A stretch of 64,000 bases of DNA from Shewanella canadensis. Its GTDB lineage: Bacteria > Pseudomonadota > Gammaproteobacteria > Enterobacterales > Shewanellaceae. Position numbers and translations under genes: made by a program. The DNA lies in the NCBI RefSeq assembly GCF_003966225.1, contig NZ_RXNU01000001.1, positions 558,001 to 622,000 on the forward strand, given 5' to 3'. Below, piece after piece: positions 16,145 through 25,558 of this stretch; positions within the stretch are counted from its first letter, which is position 1; each line of letters begins with the position of its first letter. The notes under the pieces were generated by a model that was not told the DNA's origin, searched no databases, and saw nothing but the letters and a program-made list of their open reading frames with translations.

Positions 16145-17215
16145 ATGAACAGAATAACTAAAACAGCGTTAGTGGTAGCTACATTTTTCTCAGCATCTTC
16201 TTTCGCCGGCTACGAAGTCCAAATTGATGACACCTCGAAGTTAACTTTCGGTGGCTACTTCAAAGCCGACTTGCGTAATGTCAGCGGCGACCAAGCTTAC
16301 CGAGACTTCTGGATTGGTTCGAGTACAGGCGCACCAGATACCAATAAAACCAGCATTCAGGCCAGAGAGTCTCGCTTCAATGTTAAGTACTCCAATGGCG
16401 AGTTAGCGGGATTTCTCGAGTATGATTTCTATGGTAGTGACGGTAACGCACTGGTTTCTAACTCATACGAGCCGCGTATGCGTCATGCTTTTATCTCTTA
16501 CAAGAACTGGAAAGTCGGCCAGACTTGGTCAACCTTTATGCCACTGGCCTCTATCGCCGAGGCGCTGGACTTTGGTGGAGCGCACGTAGGTCAGGTGTTC
16601 ATTCGTCAAGGCCAGATACGTTACACCAATGGCGGGCTGGAACTGGCGCTGGAAAACCCGGCGAACGCTACCGATGACAATCAGAGTATCCCCGATGTAG
16701 TGGCTCGTTACACTTTCAAAGGCGATTTTGGCCAGCTGGCCGTTGCAGCGCTGGCTCGCACCTTTGATGACAACGGTGTGGCTGGTCATGCCGATGGCAC
16801 TCAGTTGGCTTACAGCATAAGCGGTAAAATCAATACCTTTGGTAAAGATGATTTCCGTTTCGCCTATAACGCGGGCGCTGCGGGTCGTTATATTTCACCT
16901 GGCCACAACGCCGGCGACAAGGTCAATGCTGATGGCAGTGGTGATCTGCTGGCAACGCAAGCCTACACCGTCGCCTACCGCCACTTCTGGACTGACGATT
17001 TGCGCTCTACCGTTTACTACGGCCACTCTGAAGTTGAAGATTTCAATGGTGTGAGTGCTGACTCTGATCGTAACCACTACGGCATCAACCTGATCCAGCA
17101 GCTTAGCAAGCAGTTAAGCGTGGGCGTTGAATTCGGTAACTATGATGCTGATATATCAGCCACTGAAACTGCTAACTCTGATTACATGCAGCTTTCTGCC
17201 AAGTACGTACTCTAA
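16145..17215 (+). CDS. DcaP-like outer-membrane porin
   Basis: A signal peptide (about 22 residues, ending SSFA) is followed by a beta-rich protein with many alternating aromatic strands and a C-terminal strand ending in YVL. Motifs TFGGYFKADLRN, QARESRFNVKY and the long stretch around WKVGQTWSTFMPL resemble the DcaP family, which imports organic acids across the outer membrane. The ATG at 16145 is preferred to the TTG at 16142. Its leader is shared with lctP, so it probably serves lactate or related acids; that role is inferred. Confidence 0.82.
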   Translation: MNRITKTALVVATFFSASSFAGYEVQIDDTSKLTFGGYFKADLRNVSGDQAYRDFWIGSSTGAPDTNKTSIQARESRFNVKYSNGELAGFLEYDFYGSDGNALVSNSYEPRMRHAFISYKNWKVGQTWSTFMPLASIAEALDFGGAHVGQVFIRQGQIRYTNGGLELALENPANATDDNQSIPDVVARYTFKGDFGQLAVAALARTFDDNGVAGHADGTQLAYSISGKINTFGKDDFRFAYNAGAAGRYISPGHNAGDKVNADGSGDLLATQAYTVAYRHFWTDDLRSTVYYGHSEVEDFNGVSADSDRNHYGINLIQQLSKQLSVGVEFGNYDADISATETANSDYMQLSAKYVL

Positions 17216-17445
17216 TAATTGTGTGGCATGATTTATGGTGCTGATTTTCCTGGGGCCTGTTGATCTTTAATGGTTGTTTTACAGCTAGTTGTTGGTCATT
17301 TATGCAGGGCGGGAAATAAAGTACTTAAACTGGCAGTTTCCATCTGCCTATGAGAAAAAGCTCCAAAGGTCATCCAGTGGGATGGTTGGCCTTGCTCCTC
17401 TGACCATTTATATGAGGACAAAAACATCCCCTACTTAATTCCCAC

Positions 17446-17504
17446 AACATGGCTGGTTCGCCATGTTTTTCCCCGGAGCATGACCCCGCTCCGGGTATTT
17501 TTTT
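17446..17504 (+). terminator. Tandem terminators after the porin
   Basis: Two hairpins follow one another: AACATGGC/GCCATGTT with a T-run (17446-17470), then CCCGGAGC/GCTCCGGG (17472-17495) with a seven-base T-run. They insulate the strongly expressed porin from the convergent two-component genes. Between 17216 and 17445 I see nothing else. Confidence 0.85.
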
Positions 17505-17542
17505 CAATACGGTTACGCCCTGAGAACAGAGCGTGAATCGTG

Positions 17543-18163
17543 TTACCTGTCCAAGCCATGATCTATGGCATAACGTACCAGACCGGCCGTACAGTCTATC
17601 GCCAGTTTCTGTTTGATATTACGCTTGTGGGTCTCGACCGTGCGTACACTGACATTCATCTCCTGAGCAATGCGTTTATTGTTCATTCCCAGCGATATCA
17701 AGCGTAACACCAACTGCTCCCGCTGGGTTACCAGAGCTTGCTTGCCACTGGCGAGCTCCTGCGACAGGGTGTCTATGACCTCTGCACTGAAATAGCGCTT
17801 GCCGGCGGCAACTTTTTTTATCGCTTCAATCAGCTCCTTACCGGGGACATCCTTGAGAATATAGCCATCGGCACCGTAGCGCATTGCCGCCACAATATAT
17901 TCTTTGTTGTCATGCATGCTCAACATCACCACCTTGCATGACATCTCCTGCTCTTTAATCAGCTCGAGCAGATACATGCCATCCATTTGCGGCATATTGA
18001 TATCCATCAACACCAGATCGATCTCAGTATCCTTGAGAATAGCCAGTGCCTGAAGACCATTGTCGGCTTCTGCTAGCACATTAATGTCACTGTCGAGGCT
18101 CAGACGATGCCGCAACCCTTCGCGAAATAGGGGGTGATCGTCCACCAGAAGTACACGGATCAT
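17543..18163 (-). CDS. NarL/LuxR-type response regulator
   Basis: The receiver domain has phosphorylation site D54 (VLMDINMPQMDG), acidic residues DD8-9 and a conserved lysine (LKDVPGKEL). A LuxR-type helix-turn-helix fills the last 60 residues (NNKRIAQEMNVSVRTVETHKRNIKQKL). The start overlaps the stop of the sensor kinase gene by four bases (ATGA), so the two form one operon. Placed between the porin and lctP, it probably controls both; that is inferred. Confidence 0.92.
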   Translation of the reverse strand: MIRVLLVDDHPLFREGLRHRLSLDSDINVLAEADNGLQALAILKDTEIDLVLMDINMPQMDGMYLLELIKEQEMSCKVVMLSMHDNKEYIVAAMRYGADGYILKDVPGKELIEAIKKVAAGKRYFSAEVIDTLSQELASGKQALVTQREQLVLRLISLGMNNKRIAQEMNVSVRTVETHKRNIKQKLAIDCTAGLVRYAIDHGLDR

Positions 18164-19569
18164 AACAGTCCCCCTGTGGCAGTATCGGCTCGATAACGTA
18201 ATTCGCTCTGGGGAATACGCGCCACCAAGGTTACTCCTTTGCCAATAGTTGACTCCACCTTAAGCTCACCATTATAAAAACTCACTCTTTCCTTCATATT
18301 CCTCAGGCCTATTCCCTCAAACGGGGTCGATTTTTTCTCATAGCATTCATAGTTAAACCCTTTACCATCATCATGAATTTCCAGGGTCAGCCATCCCGGG
18401 GTGAGCCCGATCGAAATCAGCACATTCTGTGCCCCCGAGTGACGTTCAATATTGGTCAGCGACTCCTGCACAATGCGGTAAAGCGCGCAGCTAAGCTCGG
18501 TTGACAGGATCTTGCGCACCGATAATCGCTGCACCTTGACCTCGATACCGGTACGCAACGAAAACTCCCTGCCCAACTCTTTTAACGCCGCTCCCAGCCC
18601 ATAGTCCTCGAGGATGCTTGGATGTAACTGATGCGAGATATTACGGATATCGAGCATAATTTGCCGTGTCAGTGTAATCGACTTCTCCAGTTCCGGGCCG
18701 GAATCACCGCCATATTCCTGTTTCAACTGGGCGGTTTCCATAGCAAACAGGGCCGCGGCAATAGTTTGGCTAACTCCATCGTGCAACTCTCTGGAAACCC
18801 GCTTACACTCCTCTTCCTGGGTCTGATAAATTCGTTCGTTGAGCGTTCTGAGCTTAGCATTTGCGAGTCGTTTTTCACCCACACGCATAAAGATGCCGCC
18901 GATAAACACGGCGCTGACCGCTAAGGTACCGATCGCCAGAGTCATGATGGAGGTGTTGCGGATATGGTGACTCATTGAGGTGCTTAACGATGCCGCTTCC
19001 TCATCGATATCATCAATATAAACGCCGGTGCCAAACATCCACTCCCATTGCCCTAACACCTCGGCATAGGCGAGTTTTTTTCCCGGTTGACCGTCATTGG
19101 AGGGCTGGTTAAACAGGTAGGTGAGATAACCGCCGCCTTTCCTCGCCCCTGAGATTAACTCCTGGATAAAGGGGACCCCGTTGTCGTCGGTCAAATCCAG
19201 CCAGTTTTTGCCGACCCGCCATTCCTGATCGGGTAAGACCAGGCTATTTCCATCGAGATCGTAGGCGAAGAAGTATCCGTTTTTACCGAAGCGCATCTCG
19301 GCCAGCATGGACTTAACTTCTTGCTGGGTTTGCTGGGGGTGTTGGTTGATCTTGTTCTGATTCTGCTTGAAATGCTTAATCGCGACGTTGGCGATCGCCA
19401 GATAATTTTTCAGCTCCTCTTTGCGGTGATCGATAATACTCTGTCGATAAACGTCGACCACCTGCTGGGAGAGATCCCGATACTGCATTTGAGTCACAAA
19501 CAGCACCAGTATCAGAGATAGAATGAGTGGAAGCACGGTGATTAGCTGTAACTTATGGTTAATATTCAT
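18160..19569 (-). CDS. Membrane sensor kinase with Cache domain (HisKA_3)
   Basis: Membrane segments at about residues 10-27 and 208-228 flank a periplasmic single-Cache domain (FGKNGYFFAYDLDGNSLVLP...WEWMFGTGVYIDD), a fold that often binds lactate, pyruvate or similar acids. Then come the HisKA_3 phospho-acceptor (SRELHDGVSQT, His near 263) and a HATPase_c domain with HDDGKGFN and GIGLRNMKER. GAGGAG precedes both a TTG at 19578 and the ATG at 19569, so the start is uncertain. It forms a two-component pair with the regulator just downstream. Confidence 0.9.
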   Translation of the reverse strand: MNINHKLQLITVLPLILSLILVLFVTQMQYRDLSQQVVDVYRQSIIDHRKEELKNYLAIANVAIKHFKQNQNKINQHPQQTQQEVKSMLAEMRFGKNGYFFAYDLDGNSLVLPDQEWRVGKNWLDLTDDNGVPFIQELISGARKGGGYLTYLFNQPSNDGQPGKKLAYAEVLGQWEWMFGTGVYIDDIDEEAASLSTSMSHHIRNTSIMTLAIGTLAVSAVFIGGIFMRVGEKRLANAKLRTLNERIYQTQEEECKRVSRELHDGVSQTIAAALFAMETAQLKQEYGGDSGPELEKSITLTRQIMLDIRNISHQLHPSILEDYGLGAALKELGREFSLRTGIEVKVQRLSVRKILSTELSCALYRIVQESLTNIERHSGAQNVLISIGLTPGWLTLEIHDDGKGFNYECYEKKSTPFEGIGLRNMKERVSFYNGELKVESTIGKGVTLVARIPQSELRYRADTATGGLL

Positions 19570-19927
19570 CGTTGACAACGACTCCTCAATATCCGGGTCT
19601 CTATATCAGGGAGTGCTCCCCGAAAACGGGGTTTATATTAACAGTTAATCAACCACCGAGTAGTAACAAATACCCATTTATATGGGGGTTAAATCAAAGA
19701 CTGGGTGAATAATTCACCTTGGCAATGGCACCACAACCAGGCGCTCACAGTCATTAATATTAATAATATGCAGTCGGATTCATCAAAAAGCACAATAAAA
19801 ATGAAGGTTTACAATCGGAATAAGTGGTCATGTTAATTTTCTGCTTCCGCTTCCGCGTCATTTACCGACCTTGCGATCGCCTCTCGACACTCATCGATAA
19901 CACATTTCACGGTTAATCGTTACAAAG

Positions 19928-19941
19928 TTGATCTACATCAT
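19928..19941 (+). promoter_or_regulatory. FNR/EtrA-like box upstream of lctP
   Basis: TTGATCTACATCAT fits TTGAT-N4-ATCAA with one mismatch and sits in the position of the porin-leader box. Confidence 0.5.
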
Positions 19942-20093
19942 ATCGCCAGTCGCCTACAATTACTCCCTGTAACGAGTTAACTCTCACTTAAGTAATAATT
20001 TCGTAACCACATGTATTATTTGGTTAAAAATAATGTTCACCCGATTATCTTCTCAAAAAATTGCAAGCCTGAAAAGGGGGGAACCGGCGTTTC

Positions 20094-20129
20094 TACGTGT
20101 AAACCCTTAGTGGCCTTAGGTGCAAACAC
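20094..20129 (+). promoter_or_regulatory. Phased direct repeats, candidate operator (lctP copy)
   Basis: TACGTGTAAACCC and TAGGTGCAAACAC repeat with 23-base spacing, matching the porin copy base for base except for one position in the first unit. Confidence 0.4.
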
Positions 20130-20183
20130 GGATAAAAAATGCCCCCGCGAAGCCATATGATTAGCCTCAGATAAACAAGTAAG

Positions 20184-20223
20184 TTTGCCGGGCATCTGAT
20201 CTTAGGTCACCGCTCAAGGCAAA
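20184..20223 (+). ncRNA. Covarying hairpin in the lctP leader
   Basis: TTTGCC pairs with GGCAAA, enclosing GATC/GGTC. It is the counterpart of the hairpin at 16065-16102, with a C-G to T-A exchange in the outer stem. Confidence 0.4.
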
Positions 20224-20304
20224 TGACAATAAAAAACGAGTCAACAAATCCGTTAGTGTCTGGAAATAACGCTAAGTAACAAAACAGGATAATAAGAGGC
20301 AAGC

Positions 20305-21948
20305 ATGACCTTAATTCAACTACTCGCAAGTTTAACGCCGGTGATCAGCGTAATGCTATTTTTAGTATTGCTGAAGATGCCCGCATCACGGGCGATGCCC
20401 ATCTCTGCAATTTTAACCGGCCTGGCCGCCGTATTTGTCTGGCAGATGGATACGACCTTTTTGGCGGCATCCGTCGTCGAAGGATTACTTGCCGCATTGA
20501 CACCATTGAGTATCATCTTCGGTGCCGTGTTCTTGCTTAATACCCTCAAGTATTCAGGCGCGATGGATACCATTCGCGCAGGTTTCACCAATATCAGTGC
20601 CGATGCCCGCGTCCAGGTCATCATTATCTGTTGGTTGTTTGGTTCATTCATCGAAGGTAGTGCCGGCTTTGGTACACCGGCTGCTATCGGCGCTCCTCTA
20701 CTCGTACTGCTGGGTATTCCACCCATTGCCGCAGCGGTTGTCGCCCTGATTGCCGACTCTGCCTCTGTATCATTCGGTGCCATCGGTCTGCCTGTCCTCT
20801 TCGGTATGGAGCAGGGACTGACTTCTGGTGGAGTTAACATGGCCGCCGAACAGATTGCTCAGCATGGTGGCAACTTTGCCGATTATGCTCAGTTTATTGC
20901 TATGCATATGATCACCATAGATATGGTGACCGGCACGCTTATCCCGCTGGTCATGGTGTCCTTGCTGACCGGCTTCTTCGGTCGTAACAAGTCATTCGCC
21001 GAAGGCTTTGCCATCTGGAAGTTTGCCCTGTTTGCGGGTCTGGCATTTACCGTACCGGCCTGGATCATCAACTTCGTTGCCGGCCCCGAGTTCCCATCGG
21101 TTATCGGTGCACTGGTTGGTATGGCTATCGTTATCCCGGTTGCCAAGAAAGGCTACCTGTTACCTAAGACTCCCTGGAACGATTTTGCCGAAGCACCATC
21201 CTATAGAGCTGGTAAGGTTGAAGGTAAAGCACAGTTCTCTCAGCTTGCCGCCTGGACTCCCTATATCATCATGGCGGCCTTGTTGGTGCTGTCTCGTGTT
21301 ATTGCCCCGCTAAAATCATGGTTGCTGAGTTTTAACGTCAAGTGGACCGGCCTGTTGGGTACCGAGCTGGGTGCCGGATTCAAGACCCTGTATGCACCAG
21401 GCGCCTTCTTCGTCGTCGTGTGTATCCTGGGTTTTTTCCTGTTCAGAATGAACAAGAAAGCCATTAAAGAGTCTGTTACGGTTTCGTGCCGCTCTATGGT
21501 GCCGACTATCATCTCTCTGGGCGCTTCCGTGCCTATGGTTAAGATCTTCCTGAACTCGGGCACCAACGGTTCCGGGCTGGCTTCTATGCCTGTCGCCCTG
21601 GCCGATACCCTAGCTGGCAGCATGGGTGCGGTATGGTCCTGGGTTGCACCTGTCGTCGGTATCTTCGGTGCCTTCCTATCAGGCAGTGCCACCTTCTCCA
21701 ACATGATGTTCTCCGGCCTGCAGTACAGCGTCGCCGACAGCATTGGCATGAACCAGGCTATGGCACTGGCACTACAGGGAATTGGCGCTAACGCCGGTAA
21801 CATGATGTGTGTGATGAACGTCGTTGCCGCCGCTACCGTAGTAGGTATGGCGGGAAGAGAATCAGAAATTATCCGTAAGACTATGCCGGTAGCCCTAGCC
21901 TACGCCATGATTGCGGGCACCATAGCCTTCCTCTGGGGTGGTTTCTAA
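20305..21948 (+). CDS. lctP: Lactate permease LctP
   Basis: An inner-membrane importer of lactate (also glycolate) driven by the proton gradient. The 547 residues form about 12-14 membrane segments and carry the family blocks [23 protein letters not shown] and [17 protein letters not shown] (both partly quoted). Length matches Shewanella LctP. AAGAGG lies before the ATG. The D-lactate dehydrogenase gene follows 79 bases later on the same strand, so they are probably co-transcribed, and the upstream leader is shared in sequence with the porin. Confidence 0.95.
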   Translation: MTLIQLLASLTPVISVMLFLVLLKMPASRAMPISAILTGLAAVFVWQMDTTFLAASVVEGLLAALTPLSIIFGAVFLLNTLKYSGAMDTIRAGFTNISADARVQVIIICWLFGSFIEGSAGFGTPAAIGAPLLVLLGIPPIAAAVVALIADSASVSFGAIGLPVLFGMEQGLTSGGVNMAAEQIAQHGGNFADYAQFIAMHMITIDMVTGTLIPLVMVSLLTGFFGRNKSFAEGFAIWKFALFAGLAFTVPAWIINFVAGPEFPSVIGALVGMAIVIPVAKKGYLLPKTPWNDFAEAPSYRAGKVEGKAQFSQLAAWTPYIIMAALLVLSRVIAPLKSWLLSFNVKWTGLLGTELGAGFKTLYAPGAFFVVVCILGFFLFRMNKKAIKESVTVSCRSMVPTIISLGASVPMVKIFLNSGTNGSGLASMPVALADTLAGSMGAVWSWVAPVVGIFGAFLSGSATFSNMMFSGLQYSVADSIGMNQAMALALQGIGANAGNMMCVMNVVAAATVVGMAGRESEIIRKTMPVALAYAMIAGTIAFLWGGF

Positions 21949-22027
21949 AAAGTGATACCCGATCAATCAGAGCCGTACATACCGGCTCTGATTGAGCTTA
22001 ATCATAGCGAGTAAAGAGATATATCCA

Positions 22028-24847
22028 ATGTCGATAAATTATAAAGCTGTAGTAAGTGATTTACGTAAGCAACTGGGTGAAAAACCTGTGACGGATGAAT
22101 ATGTTCGTCGCTTCGCCTGGTCAACCGACGCCAGCTATTTCAGAATTGTTCCTGAGGTCGTTGTTCATGCCGAGAACATGGATGAAGTTAAGCGTACTCT
22201 AGCCGTTGCCCGTGAGCATAATGCGCCCGTGACTTTCCGCGCGGCAGGCACCAGCCTGGCCGGTCAGGCCATTGGTGAAGGTATTTTGCTTATTCTGGGC
22301 CATGATGGTTTCAGAAAGATTGAAGTCAGCGACGATGCCAGGCAGATCACCCTTGGCTCTGCCGTCATAGGTTCCGATGCCAACGCAGCGCTAGCGCCGC
22401 TAAACCGTAAAATTGGTCCAGATCCGGCGACGATTGCCTCGGCCATGGTTGGTGGAATTGTGGCCAACAATGCCTCGGGTATGTGCTGTGGTACCGCGCA
22501 AAACAGTTACCAGACCATAGCGTCGGCCAAGTTGCTGTTCGCCGATGGCACCGAGCTTGATACGGGGTGTAAAAAATCTAAGGTCGCATTCGCCAAGTCC
22601 CATGGCACAATGCTTGAGGGGGTGCATCAACTGGCTCATATGACGCGACACAATCTTGTGCTTGCCGACAGAATTCGTAAGAAATTTTCCATCAAAAACA
22701 CCACAGGTTACGGCATCAATGCCTTAGTCGATTTCAGCGATCCCTTTGACATCATCAATCATCTTATGGTCGGCATGGAAGGCACCCTGGCCTTTATCAA
22801 CGAGGTGACCTACCACACGGTCAATGAAGCCAAGTTTAAGGCTTCGGCTCTGGCCGTTTTCCACAACATGGAAGATGCGGCCCGCTCTATCCCATTGATC
22901 AATGGCGAGAGTGTCGCGGCAGCCGAACTACTCGACTGGCCATCGATCAAGGCCGTTACCGGCAAACCTGGGATGCCTGACTGGTTATCTGAGTTGCCAC
23001 CTCAGTCAGCTATCCTGTTGATCGAATCCCGTGCCGACGATGCCGATATATTGGATGTTTACACCCGGGATGTGATCACTAAGCTTGAAGGGTTTGATTT
23101 TCTACGTCCGATCAGCTTTACCTGCGATGCTGCGGTATATGGCGAGTACTGGGCCATGCGCAAGGGTCTGTTCCCAATCGTTGCGGGTGAGCGTCCCAAA
23201 GGCACATCGGTTATTATCGAAGATGTGGCGTTCGAGCTTGAACACCTGGCTACCGCCGCGAGTGATATTACCGCGTTAATGCACAAATTCGGTTATCCCG
23301 AAGGTTGCATCTATGGCCACGCGTTAGCCGGTAACTTCCACTTTATCATCACGCCAACTTTCTCGACTCAGGATGATATCGACAATTTCCATGCCTTTAT
23401 GGATGAAATTGCCAAGATGGTGATTAACAAGTACGACGGTTCGATGAAAGCCGAGCATGGTACCGGTCGCGCGGTCGCGCCTTATGTTGAGATGGAGTGG
23501 GGGCAAGAAGCCTATACTCTGATGAAGAGCATCAAGCAGCTATTCGATCCTCAGGGGATCCTGAACCCGGGTGTCATCTTAAACGATGATCCTAAAATCC
23601 ACGTTAAAGACATTAAGCCCTGCCCGGTAGTCGATGACTTTGTCGATAAATGTCTCGAGTGTGGTTTCTGTGAGAAGACCTGCCCGACCTCGGCGCTGAA
23701 CTTCACCCCTCGTCAGCGTATTGCCACATTGCGTGAGATTGCTCGCCTGGAGCAAAGTGGTGATCAGCAGGCCGCCGATACCATGCGCGCCGCTGCCAAA
23801 TATGATGTTATCGACACTTGTGCGGCCTGTCAGCTGTGCACCATAGCCTGTCCTGTCGATAATAAGATGGGTCAGTTGGTGCGCAAACTCAGAACCCCAT
23901 CCATCAGCAGTGGTCAGCAAAAGTTCCTCGATTTTCAGGCGAATCACTTCGGCGCGGTAAATGGCGTGATCAGTACCGGTTTCGATATGTTGGGTGTGAT
24001 CCATAAGATCACCGGTGACGGCATAACAGGAGCCATGATGAAGGCGGGCCGTATGGTGAGCAGCGAAGTGCCGTACTGGAATCCGGATTTTCCTAAAGGT
24101 GGCAAACTTCCTAAGGTTTCTGCAGCTAAGCCCGGACAGGAAACTGTGGTCTACTTCCCGGCCTGTGGTGGACGTACTTTCGGGCCCACGCCTGTCGATA
24201 CTGATAAGCGACCACTACCGGAAGTTGTGGTGACGCTACTGGAGCGAGCTGGCTATAACGTTATAACTCCTGAAAAGACTCGCGACCTTTGTTGTGGCCA
24301 GATGTGGGAGTCTAAGGGAGACTTTAAGAATGCCGATGCGAAACGTCTCGAATTGATTCAGGCTGTTTCAGCCATGACACAAGGCGGAAAGTTTCCGGTG
24401 ATCATCGATGCGCTGTCATGTACTAAGCGAACCTTAGGTGGCGATGCTGCTCTGACAGAGAAGGTGGAGATATTGGATTTGGTTGAGTTTATGCATGACA
24501 AATTGTTGCCTAAACTGATCATTAAGAAGAAGTCTCACGCCGCACTGCATCTTGGTTGTAGCGCCCGCACCATGAAGGTTGAACCTAAAATGACCGCAAT
24601 AGCGGATGCCTGCTGTAACCAGGTGATCCGTCCGGCGGGGATAGAATGCTGTGGTTATGCGGGTGAAAAGGGTCTATACAAGCCTGAGATCAATGCCAGT
24701 GCACTGCGCAACATTAAGAAGTTGATCCCGGTCGATGTGAAGGAGGGCTACTACGCTAACCGTATGTGTGAAGTTGGCCTGACTCAACATAGCGGCGTCC
24801 CTTATCGTCATCTGGCCTACCTGCTCGAAGAGTGTACCCGTGGCTAA
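22028..24847 (+). CDS. FAD/Fe-S D-lactate dehydrogenase, Dld-II type
   Basis: A respiratory D-lactate dehydrogenase that passes electrons to the quinone pool. The N-terminal FAD-binding PCMH domain (VTFRAAGTSLAGQAIG, PATIASAMVGGIVANNASG) is followed by a FAD-oxidase C-domain. Two ferredoxin-type clusters come next (CLECGFCEKTCP near residue 540 and CAACQLCTIACP near 600), then CCG domains (CCGQMWES, CCGYAGEKG). About 939 residues from ATG 22028, as in Dld-II of S. oneidensis. A frame extends to a TTG at 21992, but the ATG has the better ribosome site. The lldEFG genes are not adjacent here. Confidence 0.9.
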   Translation: MSINYKAVVSDLRKQLGEKPVTDEYVRRFAWSTDASYFRIVPEVVVHAENMDEVKRTLAVAREHNAPVTFRAAGTSLAGQAIGEGILLILGHDGFRKIEVSDDARQITLGSAVIGSDANAALAPLNRKIGPDPATIASAMVGGIVANNASGMCCGTAQNSYQTIASAKLLFADGTELDTGCKKSKVAFAKSHGTMLEGVHQLAHMTRHNLVLADRIRKKFSIKNTTGYGINALVDFSDPFDIINHLMVGMEGTLAFINEVTYHTVNEAKFKASALAVFHNMEDAARSIPLINGESVAAAELLDWPSIKAVTGKPGMPDWLSELPPQSAILLIESRADDADILDVYTRDVITKLEGFDFLRPISFTCDAAVYGEYWAMRKGLFPIVAGERPKGTSVIIEDVAFELEHLATAASDITALMHKFGYPEGCIYGHALAGNFHFIITPTFSTQDDIDNFHAFMDEIAKMVINKYDGSMKAEHGTGRAVAPYVEMEWGQEAYTLMKSIKQLFDPQGILNPGVILNDDPKIHVKDIKPCPVVDDFVDKCLECGFCEKTCPTSALNFTPRQRIATLREIARLEQSGDQQAADTMRAAAKYDVIDTCAACQLCTIACPVDNKMGQLVRKLRTPSISSGQQKFLDFQANHFGAVNGVISTGFDMLGVIHKITGDGITGAMMKAGRMVSSEVPYWNPDFPKGGKLPKVSAAKPGQETVVYFPACGGRTFGPTPVDTDKRPLPEVVVTLLERAGYNVITPEKTRDLCCGQMWESKGDFKNADAKRLELIQAVSAMTQGGKFPVIIDALSCTKRTLGGDAALTEKVEILDLVEFMHDKLLPKLIIKKKSHAALHLGCSARTMKVEPKMTAIADACCNQVIRPAGIECCGYAGEKGLYKPEINASALRNIKKLIPVDVKEGYYANRMCEVGLTQHSGVPYRHLAYLLEECTRG

Positions 24848-24872
24848 CTATGACTAAGCTAGAATAAAAAAA

Positions 24873-24896
24873 GGGGCTGATTTCAGCCCCTTTTTT
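24873..24896. terminator. Terminator after the D-lactate dehydrogenase gene
   Basis: GGGGCTGA/TCAGCCCC with a T-run on the plus strand and an A-run on the other side, so it can also stop transcription from the convergent CBS gene. Confidence 0.88.
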
Positions 24897-24938
24897 AATA
24901 TGACAGTCACTTAGTCAATTGATAGCGAATTGCTGGCA

Positions 24939-25358
24939 TTACTGTTTCAACAGGTTTGCACAGAGTTTGACGAAGTCTGATGAGGTCACAATACCTTCTA
25001 CCTTACCTTGAGTGTCAACCACCGGAAGACAGCCTAGTTTGTTCTCGATAAAGTATTCTACGACGATAGAGAGGGGCTCATCATCGGTGAGTTTTTGAAA
25101 GTCGGTATCCATTAAATCTTCAACGAGTTGTCCCCGCTCTTTTCTGTCTAACGCGTTCCCGCCATATTTATGCATCATGGCCATCACTGTGCTGATCATC
25201 TTCTTGTGTGTAAGAATACCAACGAGCTTCGAATCAAACTCAGATATTACGGGCAGGTGACGTACCCCTCGGCTCTGCATCAGCTCATGGGCATCCTTCA
25301 AACTGGCCTTGTGGCTAATACAGACTATTTGAGTGCTCATAATATCACTTACTTTCAT
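24939..25358 (-). CDS. Two-CBS-domain protein
   Basis: 139 residues made of two CBS domains (about 1-60 and 75-135), with typical motifs MQSRGVRHLPVI and ENKLGCLPVVD...VEGIVTSSDFVKL. Such proteins bind adenine nucleotides and act as energy or ligand sensors for partners. No fused effector domain is present. The ribosome site GGGAG precedes the ATG on the minus strand. The partner is unknown. Confidence 0.88.
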   Translation of the reverse strand: MKVSDIMSTQIVCISHKASLKDAHELMQSRGVRHLPVISEFDSKLVGILTHKKMISTVMAMMHKYGGNALDRKERGQLVEDLMDTDFQKLTDDEPLSIVVEYFIENKLGCLPVVDTQGKVEGIVTSSDFVKLCANLLKQ

Positions 25359-25558
25359 CGTTATTACTCCCTTGACAGTTTATCGATTCGCTACAGTCAA
25401 TATAGCCTTAATTCCAAGTATTTATTAGACAATTTATCAAACAATAATTTATTTAGATCATTTTTTTGTAGCGAAAATGTCATCCCAGTGTTACAAAATA
25501 GATGCAAGTTAGACCTCTTACCACTAGAAGTGATATTAAAAATAAAGGAATAATAATA

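Larger units (their letters stand above)
19845..20251 (+). promoter_or_regulatory. Leader of lctP, paralogous to the porin leader
   Basis: This is the second copy of the leader described at 15727-16130, with the same blocks in the same order and nearly identical spacing. The lctP ATG follows 54 bases later, after AAGAGG. The remaining gap 19570-19844 holds the divergent sensor-kinase promoter and shows no gene. Confidence 0.75.

Noticed and set aside
20316..20840. Long minus-strand frame opposite lctP (and similar ones opposite recJ, ArnA and the dehydrogenase)
   Set aside because: These frames lie wholly inside strongly recognised genes, have no family resemblance, and have composition typical of antisense shadows.
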